Shown here piece after piece: positions 46,688 to 54,614 of a stretch of DNA of 64,000 bases; positions within the stretch are counted from its first letter, which is position 1, and every line of letters begins with the position of its first letter. Where the stretch lies: NCBI GenBank assembly GCA_904419075.1, contig CAJFQM010000008.1, positions 1 through 64,000 of the forward strand. The letters run 5' to 3'. The notes under the pieces were generated by a model, which worked only from the letters and a program-made list of their open reading frames with translations, was not told the DNA's origin and made no database searches. The DNA is from an uncultured Clostridia bacterium (GTDB taxonomy: Bacteria > Bacillota > Clostridia > Christensenellales > Borkfalkiaceae). The position numbers were made by a program, and so were the translations under genes.

Positions 46688-47269
46688 ATGGTAAAAGAGA
46701 AAAGACGGAGCGTGGCGCGGGAAATCTGTTATACGGCGATGTTCACGGCGATTATCGCGGTGTGCGCGTGGATTTCCGTTCCGTTGCCGGGCGGGATTCC
46801 CGTGACGTTGCAGACGATGGGCGTCTGCCTCGCGGCGGGTTTTCTGGGCTGGAAGAGAGGGCTTCTGGCGGTTACGGTTTACATATTGCTGGGGCTTTGC
46901 GGAGTCCCCGTATTTGCGGGATTCACGGCGGGCGCGGCGAAGCTCGGTTCTCCCACGGGCGGATATATCGTAGGATTTTTGTTCACCGCCATAGCGGTGG
47001 GTGTGGTATCCGATTACGTCCGCCCGAAGAACGATTGGGCGCGCGCGGGAATTTTAGCGGTTTCGATGGCGGTGGGAATCGCGCTTTGCTATGCGTTCGG
47101 AACGGTTTGGTTCATGTACGTGTATAACGCGGGCGCGGAATCCACGGTGACGCTGGCGGGCGCGCTTTCCATGTGCGTGCTTCCCTACCTCTTGCCCGAC
47201 CTCGTAAAGATTGTCTGTGCGGCGGTGCTGGTGGCAAAATTCAAAAGGTTTATGAAAATCCGCGGTTAA
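46688..47269 (+). CDS. bioY: Biotin transporter substrate-binding component BioY
   Basis: A 193-residue integral membrane S-component of an ECF transporter with six hydrophobic segments. The BioY hallmark IPVTLQTMGVCLAAGFLG, then LLGLCGVPVFAGFTAGAAKL and SPTGGYIVGF, are all present. It captures biotin and needs the shared ECF ATPases and T-component, not seen here. GGAAAGAAG is the ribosome site. Its stop lies in the loop of the terminator that ends the metK-bioY unit. Confidence 0.96.
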   Translation: MVKEKRRSVAREICYTAMFTAIIAVCAWISVPLPGGIPVTLQTMGVCLAAGFLGWKRGLLAVTVYILLGLCGVPVFAGFTAGAAKLGSPTGGYIVGFLFTAIAVGVVSDYVRPKNDWARAGILAVSMAVGIALCYAFGTVWFMYVYNAGAESTVTLAGALSMCVLPYLLPDLVKIVCAAVLVAKFKRFMKIRG

Positions 47270-47283
47270 TCCGCGGATTTTTT
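47256..47283 (+). terminator. Terminator overlapping the end of bioY
   Basis: AAATCCGCGG (47256-47265) pairs with CCGCGGATTT (47271-47280), then TTT. The bioY TAA lies in the loop. Confidence 0.85.
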
Positions 47284-47307
47284 ATCGGTTGTTTTTCCCG
47301 TTCTCCC

Positions 47308-47510
47308 GTCCGTGCTTCTGCCTGTTCCGTTGCATGTTCTTTCGTTCATATTTTGCCCGTCGTTATTCCCGTTTTTCCGTCCGCGTCTGTGTCTGTTCCG
47401 TTGCATGTTCTTTCGTTCATGTTTTGTCCGTCGTTATTCCCGTTTTTCCGTCCGCGTCTGTGCCTGTTCCGTTGTTTGTTCTTCCGTCCGTGTTTGTGCC
47501 CGCCGCTTTT
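47308..47510. repeat. 71-bp tandem repeat, two full copies and a diverged third
   Basis: Units begin with GTCCG at 47308, 47379 and 47450, exactly 71 bases apart. The first two are nearly identical; the third diverges after about 25 bases and enters the 3' part of the small minus-strand gene. The period is not a multiple of three. Confidence 0.85.
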
Positions 47511-47844
47511 CTTGTTCTTCCATTCTTTTCCGCTTGTGCCATTCCCGTTCATGCCTCTTTCTTTCCGCCTCGGGCGAATACTCCGACAGCTCGAATGCGA
47601 GCAGCAGCCCGAACCGCGCGCCCATCTTGAAAGCCCGTTTTTTCTCTACGCCCTCCACGCCGCTTTCGGCATCGTAATAGTCATTCCAAAGCTGAGCATG
47701 CTCTTTGGAAAGAATTTTGTCTACGGCGTCGCCATATTTATAATATTCTTCCCAGACCTCGTCCGCTTCCTCCGAACAGGCCGCGCGTTCCCATTGTTCA
47801 AACAGTTCCCCGTAAAGCATTTCTTCGATGACAGAATGTTTCAT
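47434..47844 (-). CDS. Small helical protein, possibly DUF6809-like
   Basis: 136 residues from ATG 47844 (AAGGAG upstream). The first 90 residues (MKHSVIEEMLYGELFEQWER, later KMGARFGLLLAFELSEYS) resemble small helical proteins of the DUF6809 type, by my reading only. Residues about 95-136 are highly charged and repetitive: RRAQTRTEEQTTEQAQTRTE. This tail is encoded by the diverged end of the 71-bp repeat, so it may vary between strains. Function is unknown. Confidence 0.65.
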   Translation of the reverse strand: MKHSVIEEMLYGELFEQWERAACSEEADEVWEEYYKYGDAVDKILSKEHAQLWNDYYDAESGVEGVEKKRAFKMGARFGLLLAFELSEYSPEAERKRHEREWHKRKRMEEQEKRRAQTRTEEQTTEQAQTRTEKRE

Positions 47845-47872
47845 AAAAATATCTCCTTAAAAAGTTTATTCA

Positions 47873-47881
47873 ATTATAGCA
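47873..47881 (-). promoter_or_regulatory. Extended -10 promoter of the small minus-strand gene
   Basis: On the minus strand TGCTATAAT (47873-47881) lies 28 bases upstream of ATG 47844. No good -35 is seen. Confidence 0.55.
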
Positions 47882-48007
47882 TATTAAAATTTGTTTTTGT
47901 ATCAAGCGGTCAATTTGACTACGATATTTTTTCAACGTTTCATAACAGGTTTCCTCCTCATTGTTTTCTTTTTTCGGGAACAACTATATTGTAACAGAAA
48001 AAATTTC

Positions 48008-48047
48008 AAAAAAGTTGATTTATAGTAAAAAACTATCAAACTTTTTT
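48008..48047. terminator. Terminator-like hairpin in the pre-secA region
   Basis: AAAAAAGTT (48008-48016) pairs with AACTTTTTT (48039-48047), and inside it ATAGT pairs with ACTAT. It is AT-rich and may act on either strand. Confidence 0.4.
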
Positions 48048-48169
48048 CTGCGGGGAATTTAAGAGGAGAATGAAAAGGGTATAAGTAAAATATTTAGGGG
48101 AAAAAGTCGGAAATTTTCAAGGGAAAAAGAAAAAGGCTGAAAAAATCCGAAAAACGGCGTGAAAACGCT

Positions 48170-48197
48170 TTGAATTTCGGCGCAAATATTGTAAAAT
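48170..48197 (+). promoter_or_regulatory. Sigma-A-like promoter for secA
   Basis: TTGAAT (48170-48175), a 16-bp spacer and TAAAAT (48192-48197), 86 bases before ATG 48284. Confidence 0.55.
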
Positions 48198-48283
48198 AGA
48201 ATGTGAGAAAGAATAAGCCGATACAGCCGCGTTTTTTGCGTGCGCGTTGGCGGATAAAATAAGGAAAATCGGAGTTTATCTAA

Positions 48284-51200
48284 ATGGGATTAATCAGTTT
48301 TTTGATGGGCAGCGACGGCAGAAAGAGCTTGAAGAAGCTGAACAAAATCGCGGATAAGGTGGAGGCGCTGGACGGCAAATATGCCGCGATGGACGACGCT
48401 GAGCTCAAAAGTCAGACGGAGCTTTTGAAGGGGCGCCTTGCCGCGGGGGAGACGCTGGACGACATATTGCCCGACGCATTCGCGGCGCTTCGGGAAGCGG
48501 CGTGGCGAGTTCTCGGAATGAAGCACTTTCACGTGCAGGTGATCGGCGGTATCTGTCTGCACCAAGGCCGAATCGCGGAAATGCGTACCGGTGAAGGAAA
48601 GACGTTGGTCGCGACGTTGCCCGCGTATCTGAACGCGCTTTCGGGAAAGAGCGTGCATATCGTCACGGTGAACGACTATCTTGCGAAGCGCGACGCGGAG
48701 TGGATGGGAAAAGTTCATAAATTCATGGGGCTGACGGTAGGAGTCATTGCTCCGGGCATGGACGACGACCAGAAGCGGGAAGCGTACAAATGCGACATCG
48801 TTTACGGCACGAATAACGAATTTGGTTTCGATTATCTCCGCGATAACCTGAAAACCGACCTCAAAAAGATGGTGCAGCGCGATTTGAGCTATGCCATTGT
48901 GGACGAAGTGGACTCCATTTTGATCGACGAAGCGCGAACCCCGTTGATTATTTCGGGCAAAGGGGAGAAGTCGTCGGATCTGTACGTGCAGGTGGACAGA
49001 TTTGTGCGCACGCTTTCGGGCGGCTTTGACGACGAGCTGAAAGAGGAAGAGGACGCTCAGTTCCAGCGCCTTCGTGCGGAGAAGAAGAACAAAAAGAAAA
49101 AGATAGACTTAAAAGCGGCGGAAGCCGAGGACGACGAGGAAGAGACGGTCGATTTCACCAAAATGACCCTCGCGGAGCAGGCGAACTACGAAGCGGAGCA
49201 GGAAGAGAAGCGCGCGGCGGCCGCGGCGAACGCGCCGGAGGGCAAGAAAGCGCTTGCGGCGTCGAAGGATTGGGACTATATCATCAACCGCAAGGATAAG
49301 ACGGTAGAGCTGACGGACAGCGGCGCGCGGAAGGCGGAGAAATTTTTCCGTATCGAGAGTATCGCGGAAATCGAGCATGCGGATCTGAACCATCACATTC
49401 AGCAGGCGTTGAAGGCGCATAAGCTGTTCAAGCGCGACGAAGATTATATCGTCAACGACGGAGAGGTCATCATCGTAGACGAATTTACGGGTCGACTCAT
49501 GATCGGGCGCAGATATTCCGACGGGCTTCATCAGGCGATCGAGGCGAAGGAAGGCGTGGAGGTCAGGAGCGAGAATAAGACCTATGCGACGATTACGTTC
49601 CAGAACTATTTCCGTCTGTATACGAAACTTTCGGGCATGACGGGTACGGCGAAGACGGAGGAAGCGGAGTTCCGCACGATTTATTCTCTGGACGTCATCG
49701 AGATTCCCACGAATAAGCCGATTAAGCGAATCGATCTTCCCGACATGGTGTATTCGACGGTAGACGGGAAGAAACGGGCGATCGTCAACGAAATCGTGGA
49801 GCGCCACGAGAGCGGCCAGCCGATTCTGGTCGGTACCTCGTCGGTGGATAAGTCGGAGGAAATTTCTCGTCTTTTGAAGCGGAACGGCGTGAAGCACAAC
49901 ATTTTGAACGCGAAGAACCACGAACGCGAAGCGGAAATCGTGGCGCAGGCGGGCCGTTTCGGAGCGGTGACGATTGCGACGAACATGGCGGGGCGCGGAA
50001 CGGATATTCTGCTGGGCGGCAATCCCGAATATCTCGCGAAGAAACGCCTCCGCGAAGAGGGAGTGGAACACGATACGATAGAGCTTGCGACCAGCATGTA
50101 TATTCAGGACATCGACGAACAGACGAAAGAGGTCCGCGAGAGATATAAGAAGCTGTACGAGCATTATAAGGCGGAGACGGACAAAGAGAAGGAACAGGTG
50201 ATTGCGGCGGGCGGCCTTTGCATCATCGGTACGGAGCGCCACGAATCCCGCCGAATCGATAACCAGCTCCGCGGCCGTTCGGGACGTCAGGGGGACATCG
50301 GTATGTCGGTATTCTTCCTGTCCTTGGAGGACGACCTCGTCAAGCGTTTCGGCGGCGAGCGCATGAAGGCGCTTTATAATACCTTCAAAATCGACGAAGA
50401 CACCTGTTTGCAGTCCCGGCTCCTTTCGCACGGCATCGAGAACGCGCAGAAGAATATCGAGGGCAGAAACTTCGGTATCCGTAAAAACGTCCTTCAATAC
50501 GACGACGTCATGAACACGCAGCGCAAAGTCATGTACGAGGAGCGCCTCAACGTCTTAAAGGGCGCGAACGTGCACGAACAGGTGCTCAAATATATCCCCG
50601 ACTATGTAGAGGAAACGGTTCGTTCGGCGGTGAACGTCGAGGACATGCCCGAACTTTGGAACGAAACGGAGCTCAACGCGGCGCTGGAAGCGAAACTCCT
50701 TCCCGAGGGCACGAACTACGTCACGCGCGAGAAGCTGGAAAAGTGGGATTACGAGCTTGCGCTCAAAAAGATTACCAATAAGACGATTAAGGAATACGAA
50801 AAGAAAATCGAGGACATCAAGAGCACGGGAATCGACTTCTACGACGTGGAACGCCGCGTGCTGCTCATGAACGTGGACAGAAACTGGATCGACCATATCG
50901 ACGCGATGGACCAGCTCAGAAAGGGAATAGGGCTTCGCGCGTACGGTCAGGTAGACCCCGTCATCTCGTATAAGAAGGAAGGCTTCGAGATGTTCGACGA
51001 GATGATAGAGCGCATTCAGCGCACGACCATCGCGGTGCTTTTGAAGGTGAAGGTGGAATTCCGACAGGCTCCGCCTCCGCGCCGCCAGATGCCGGAACAG
51101 AGCGTTCCCGCGGCGCCCGTTCGGAGGCCTCTCCGCCGTCAGATGCCCGAACCCTTGACGAACATGTCCTCGTATAAGGAAGCGGCGGCGAAGCGTGCGG

Positions 51201-51286
51201 AGCTGCTCCGCGCGGCGAACGGCGGAACGCCCGACGCAGCCAAAGCTCCCGAGGCGCCCGAAAACGGGGAGAACGAAACGAAATAA
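48284..51286 (+). CDS. secA: Preprotein translocase motor SecA
   Basis: A 1000-residue ATPase driving proteins through SecYEG. Walker A is MRTGEGKTLVATLPA near residue 100, DEVDSILIDEARTPLIISG near 210, then GRLMIGRRYSDGLHQAIEAKEGV, ATNMAGRGTDILLGG and QLRGRSGRQGD. Residues about 245-325, in the preprotein cross-linking domain, are a Lys/Glu/Ala-rich insertion of roughly 75 residues absent from Bacillus SecA. The C-terminus is Pro/Arg-rich and lacks the cysteine zinc motif used for SecB or ribosome contact. The first 19 bases of sequence upstream have AAGGAAAATCGGAG as ribosome site. Confidence 0.97.
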   Translation: MGLISFLMGSDGRKSLKKLNKIADKVEALDGKYAAMDDAELKSQTELLKGRLAAGETLDDILPDAFAALREAAWRVLGMKHFHVQVIGGICLHQGRIAEMRTGEGKTLVATLPAYLNALSGKSVHIVTVNDYLAKRDAEWMGKVHKFMGLTVGVIAPGMDDDQKREAYKCDIVYGTNNEFGFDYLRDNLKTDLKKMVQRDLSYAIVDEVDSILIDEARTPLIISGKGEKSSDLYVQVDRFVRTLSGGFDDELKEEEDAQFQRLRAEKKNKKKKIDLKAAEAEDDEEETVDFTKMTLAEQANYEAEQEEKRAAAAANAPEGKKALAASKDWDYIINRKDKTVELTDSGARKAEKFFRIESIAEIEHADLNHHIQQALKAHKLFKRDEDYIVNDGEVIIVDEFTGRLMIGRRYSDGLHQAIEAKEGVEVRSENKTYATITFQNYFRLYTKLSGMTGTAKTEEAEFRTIYSLDVIEIPTNKPIKRIDLPDMVYSTVDGKKRAIVNEIVERHESGQPILVGTSSVDKSEEISRLLKRNGVKHNILNAKNHEREAEIVAQAGRFGAVTIATNMAGRGTDILLGGNPEYLAKKRLREEGVEHDTIELATSMYIQDIDEQTKEVRERYKKLYEHYKAETDKEKEQVIAAGGLCIIGTERHESRRIDNQLRGRSGRQGDIGMSVFFLSLEDDLVKRFGGERMKALYNTFKIDEDTCLQSRLLSHGIENAQKNIEGRNFGIRKNVLQYDDVMNTQRKVMYEERLNVLKGANVHEQVLKYIPDYVEETVRSAVNVEDMPELWNETELNAALEAKLLPEGTNYVTREKLEKWDYELALKKITNKTIKEYEKKIEDIKSTGIDFYDVERRVLLMNVDRNWIDHIDAMDQLRKGIGLRAYGQVDPVISYKKEGFEMFDEMIERIQRTTIAVLLKVKVEFRQAPPPRRQMPEQSVPAAPVRRPLRRQMPEPLTNMSSYKEAAAKRAELLRAANGGTPDAAKAPEAPENGENETK

Positions 51287-51293
51287 GGAATTT

Positions 51294-52391
51294 ATGTTTA
51301 AGGCAGACGATTACAGATTAAAGATACAGGATATGCGCGAAGGGCTGAACGAAGCGAGATACGCGCTGGATTTGGACAACCAGCGCGCGCGCCTCGAAGA
51401 GCTCAAAAAGGAACAGGAACAGCCGGAAGTCTGGCAGGATTTGGAAAAATCGACGAAAATCGGCAGGGAGATTTCGCATATCGAAAATAAAATCGGCGCT
51501 TATTCCAAGAGCGACACCGCGCTCAAAGACGCGGAGGAGGTCATCGACCTCATCGAGGAGACGGGCGACGAAAGCCTGATTCCCGAACTCGACGGCATGT
51601 TGCAGACGGCGGATAAGGATATCGAGGATATGCGTATCCGCGCGATTTTGAAAGGGCCGTACGATTCGCATAACGCGCTTTTGGCGCTCCACGCGGGCGC
51701 GGGCGGAACGGAGGCGTGCGATTGGTGCTCCATGCTGTACAGAATGTATACCCGCTATTGCGAAAAGATGGGCTTTAAGGTATTCGAGCTGGACAGGGAA
51801 GCGGGCGACGAAGCGGGAATCAAGAGCATCGACTTCCGCGTGGAAGGCGAAAACGCCTACGGGTATCTCAAAGCGGAAATGGGCGTCCACCGCCTCGTTC
51901 GGATTTCCCCGTTCGACGCGAACAAACGCCGCCATACGTCCTTTTGCTCTTTGGAGGTCATGCCCGAGGTCGAGGACGACAACGAAGTGGAAATCAAGGA
52001 CGACGATATCCGCATCGACATTTACCATTCGGGCGGCGCGGGCGGCCAGAACGTCAACAAAGTGGCCTCGGCGGTCAGAATCACGCACTACCCCACGGGA
52101 ATCGTCGTGCAGTGCCAGAACGAGCGTTCTCAGCTCCAAAATAAGGAAATGTGCTTCAAAATGCTCCGTTCCAAACTCCTCGAAAAGAAGATAGAGGAAC
52201 GTCAGGCGGAGGCGGACGCCATGAAAGGCGACGTGAAAAAAATCGAATGGGGCTCCCAGATACGCTCCTATGTATTCTGCCCGTACACCATGGCAAAAGA
52301 CCACCGCACCGGCTACGAAAAGGGCGATATACAGGCGGTCATGGACGGCGACATTCAGGGCTTTATCATCGACTATCTCAAAAAGACTTAA
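51294..52391 (+). CDS. prfB: Peptide chain release factor 2
   Basis: A 365-residue factor releasing peptides at UGA and UAA. The specificity tripeptide SPF is in VRISPFDANKRRHTS, and the catalytic GGQ in HSGGAGGQNVNKVAS. WGSQIRSYVFCPYTMAKDHR near the end is typical. The frame is continuous from ATG 51294, so the in-frame UGA and +1 frameshift that regulate prfB in most bacteria are missing. It starts seven bases after secA, the conserved Firmicute order secA-prfB. Confidence 0.98.
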   Translation: MFKADDYRLKIQDMREGLNEARYALDLDNQRARLEELKKEQEQPEVWQDLEKSTKIGREISHIENKIGAYSKSDTALKDAEEVIDLIEETGDESLIPELDGMLQTADKDIEDMRIRAILKGPYDSHNALLALHAGAGGTEACDWCSMLYRMYTRYCEKMGFKVFELDREAGDEAGIKSIDFRVEGENAYGYLKAEMGVHRLVRISPFDANKRRHTSFCSLEVMPEVEDDNEVEIKDDDIRIDIYHSGGAGGQNVNKVASAVRITHYPTGIVVQCQNERSQLQNKEMCFKMLRSKLLEKKIEERQAEADAMKGDVKKIEWGSQIRSYVFCPYTMAKDHRTGYEKGDIQAVMDGDIQGFIIDYLKKT

Positions 52392-52405
52392 AAAGATTGT
52401 GGGCG

Positions 52406-52462
52406 ATTATCGGCGGCAGGTGCTGCCGATAATTGTTTCTTTCGTCCGTCTTTTGGTCGGAC
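52406..52462 (+). other. Two hairpins between prfB and tsaD
   Basis: ATTATCGGC (52406-52414) pairs with GCCGATAAT (52425-52433), followed by TGTTTCTTTC. GTCCG (52444-52448) then pairs with CGGAC (52458-52462). The first may be a weak terminator; the second lies just before the tsaD ribosome site. Confidence 0.45.
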
Positions 52463-52484
52463 AATGTTTTCAAAAGGTGACGTT

Positions 52485-53543
52485 ATGTACTTATTTTCCA
52501 CCCCCGATCTCAATAAACCCTCCCCGATCATTCTCGGCATCGAATCTTCGTGCGACGAGACGGCAGCCGCGGTGATAAGCGGCAGAAAAATTCTCTCGGA
52601 CGAAATCGCGTCTTCGGCGGATATTCAATCCCTTTACGGCGGCGTGGTTCCGGAAATCGCCTCCCGCGCGCATACGGACGCGATTTCCGCGGTGGTTTCC
52701 CGCGCGGTGAAGAACGCGGGGATAAATTTTGAAAATATCGACGCGGTGGCGGTCACTTACGGCGCGGGACTTTTGGGCGCGCTCCTCGTGGGCGTATCCT
52801 TTGCGAAGGCTTTCTCCTATGCCCTCGGAAAACCGCTCGTGGCGGTCAATCATATCCGCGGCCACATGGCGGCGGCCTATCTCGTCGAACCGACTCTCCG
52901 TCCCCCGTTCGTCACGTTGCTCGCGAGCGGCGGTCATACCGCAATCTTGTACGCGAAAACGGAATCGGAATTTGAAATTTTAGGCTCGACGCTGGACGAT
53001 GCGGCGGGGGAGGCGTTCGATAAAGTCGCGCGGGTGCTGGGGCTCAAATATCCCGGCGGCCCGAATATCGAGCGCTGCGCGAAAGACGGAACCGCGAACG
53101 TCCCCATGCCCAAAATGTTAAAAGGGGGCGGAGGCTTCGATTTTTCGTACAGCGGCTTAAAGACGGCGGTCATCAACTATTGTCATACCAAGGAGCAGAA
53201 AGGGGAGGAGTATTCGAAGGCGGACGTCGCGGCTTCCTTTCAGGCGGCGGCGCTCGACGTGCTCGTGGAAAAGACGATCGCGGCGGCGAAAGCCAAGGGA
53301 GTGACGACGGTGACGGCGGGCGGCGGCGTGGCCGCGAATACGTATCTTCGGGAACATTTGTCGGCGGCGTGTAAGGCGAACGGCTTTTCCCTCGTGCTGC
53401 CCGAAAAGCGCTATTGTACGGACAACGCGGCGATGATCGCGTCGGAAGGTCTGGTGCAGTACCGCCTCGGCAACTTTGCGGGATTGGAGCTGAACGCCAA
53501 GGCGTCTATACCGCTTTCAAAGTCTCTGGTTATCGGGAGGTAA
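52485..53543 (+). CDS. tsaD: tRNA threonylcarbamoyladenosine transferase TsaD
   Basis: A 352-residue ASKHA-fold protein that transfers threonylcarbamoyl to A37 of ANN-decoding tRNAs. Seen: GIESSCDETAAAVIS, SRAHTDAISAVV, the metal motif NHIRGHMAAAY, LASGGHT, GSTLDDAAGEAFDKVARVLGL and YPGGPNIE; near the end CTDNAAMIA. ATG 52485 is preceded by AAAGGTG. The partners TsaB, TsaE and TsaC are not in this window. Confidence 0.97.
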   Translation: MYLFSTPDLNKPSPIILGIESSCDETAAAVISGRKILSDEIASSADIQSLYGGVVPEIASRAHTDAISAVVSRAVKNAGINFENIDAVAVTYGAGLLGALLVGVSFAKAFSYALGKPLVAVNHIRGHMAAAYLVEPTLRPPFVTLLASGGHTAILYAKTESEFEILGSTLDDAAGEAFDKVARVLGLKYPGGPNIERCAKDGTANVPMPKMLKGGGGFDFSYSGLKTAVINYCHTKEQKGEEYSKADVAASFQAAALDVLVEKTIAAAKAKGVTTVTAGGGVAANTYLREHLSAACKANGFSLVLPEKRYCTDNAAMIASEGLVQYRLGNFAGLELNAKASIPLSKSLVIGR

Positions 53544-53546
53544 TCC

Positions 53547-54587
53547 ATGGCAGATGTTTTGTTGGACGCGCTTTTAGACACGCTCAAACTTTTCCCGTGG
53601 CTGTTGCTGATTTATATCATTATCGAGCTCATCGAGCATAAGACGAATTTAACGGGCCCGAACAACCGTTTGAGCGGGAAATTGGGGCCGCTCATCGGTT
53701 CCGCGACGGGGTTGATTCCCCAGTGCGGGTTTTCGGTCATGGCGGCGAAACTGTTCGAGCAGAAATATATCACGGTCGGGACGCTCCTGGCGATTTTTCT
53801 CTCCACCAGCGACGAAGCATTTATTATTCTCTTGTCGTCGGGCAAAGGCGCCGTTTGGCTCCTGCCGCTCATAGCGGTAAAAATCGTCGTCGGCGTCGCG
53901 GTGGGGTACGCCGCAGACGGAATTTTGAAGGGCTTCGGACGCAGGCAGACGCGCGTCGAATCCTCCCGCGGTAAATACTTGGACGAAGCGCGTTCCCATG
54001 CGCATTCGGAACACGCGCATCATTCCCACGGCGCGGTTTCTTCTCCGTCCGAGGATTCGCAGGGCGCAGGGGGCTCCTTACACGAGGATTCCCGCGATAC
54101 GCCCTCGCACGAATTGTTTTTGAAAAAAGCGCGGGAAAAGGAATTTGAATGTACCTCCTGCGGGCGCGTGCACGACGAGAGCAAGCCGTTTACGCTGTAT
54201 TTTCTGTCTCCGCTGTTGCATGCGTTGAAAGTAGCGCTCTTTATCCTCATCGTCAACGTCGTTTTGGGCGTCGTGATTTATTATGTCACGGAGGAGCGCT
54301 TTATTTCCTTTATGAATAAAAACCTGTTTGTCCAGCCGTTCATTTCCTCGCTCGTCGGGCTGATTCCCAACTGTGCTTCCAGCGTAGTCATCACGGGGAG
54401 CTTTTTGCAGGGCGGAATTTCCTTCGGCTCGTGCGCGGCGGGGCTCTGTGCGAATGCGGGACTGGGGTTCGTCGTACTTTTGAAAAACGTGAAGGAGTGG
54501 AGGCGCAACCTCGTTTTAATCGCGATATGCTATGTCGTCGCGGTGGCGGTGGGGTTGGCGCTCAACGCGCTTTCGCTGCTGTTTTGA
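53547..54587 (+). CDS. Putative metal permease of the ArsP_2 (10TM) family
   Basis: A 346-residue membrane protein of two half-domains. Each half carries a loop with GLIP and C: GSATGLIPQCGFSVMAAKLF near residue 52 and SLVGLIPNCASSVVITGSFL near 270. Between them lies a cytoplasmic-type loop of about 70 residues rich in His (HAHSEHAHHSHG) and a CTSCG pair, plausible metal-binding sites. Family members are annotated as putative manganese or heavy-metal exporters; the metal is not proven. GGGAGG precedes the ATG, three bases after tsaD. Confidence 0.88.
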   Translation: MADVLLDALLDTLKLFPWLLLIYIIIELIEHKTNLTGPNNRLSGKLGPLIGSATGLIPQCGFSVMAAKLFEQKYITVGTLLAIFLSTSDEAFIILLSSGKGAVWLLPLIAVKIVVGVAVGYAADGILKGFGRRQTRVESSRGKYLDEARSHAHSEHAHHSHGAVSSPSEDSQGAGGSLHEDSRDTPSHELFLKKAREKEFECTSCGRVHDESKPFTLYFLSPLLHALKVALFILIVNVVLGVVIYYVTEERFISFMNKNLFVQPFISSLVGLIPNCASSVVITGSFLQGGISFGSCAAGLCANAGLGFVVLLKNVKEWRRNLVLIAICYVVAVAVGLALNALSLLF

Positions 54588-54614
54588 TTTGAATCGGATA
54601 AAAGAGGTGAATTT

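Larger units (their letters stand above)
47845..48283. other. Long AT-rich intergenic region before secA
   Basis: 439 bases. They hold an extended -10 for the minus-strand gene, a minus-strand GAGGAGG-led three-codon ORF (M-K-R-stop, near 47940-47962), a terminator-like hairpin and the secA promoter. The rest is AT-rich with purine runs and nothing I recognise. Confidence 0.5.

Noticed and set aside
47308-47510. CRISPR array
   Set aside because: The 71-bp units are contiguous repeats with no unique spacers, and no cas genes are near.
51195-51293. N-terminal extension of prfB inside secA
   Set aside because: The extension is the secA tail read in another frame. ATG 51294 has AAGGA upstream and matches the family N-terminus.
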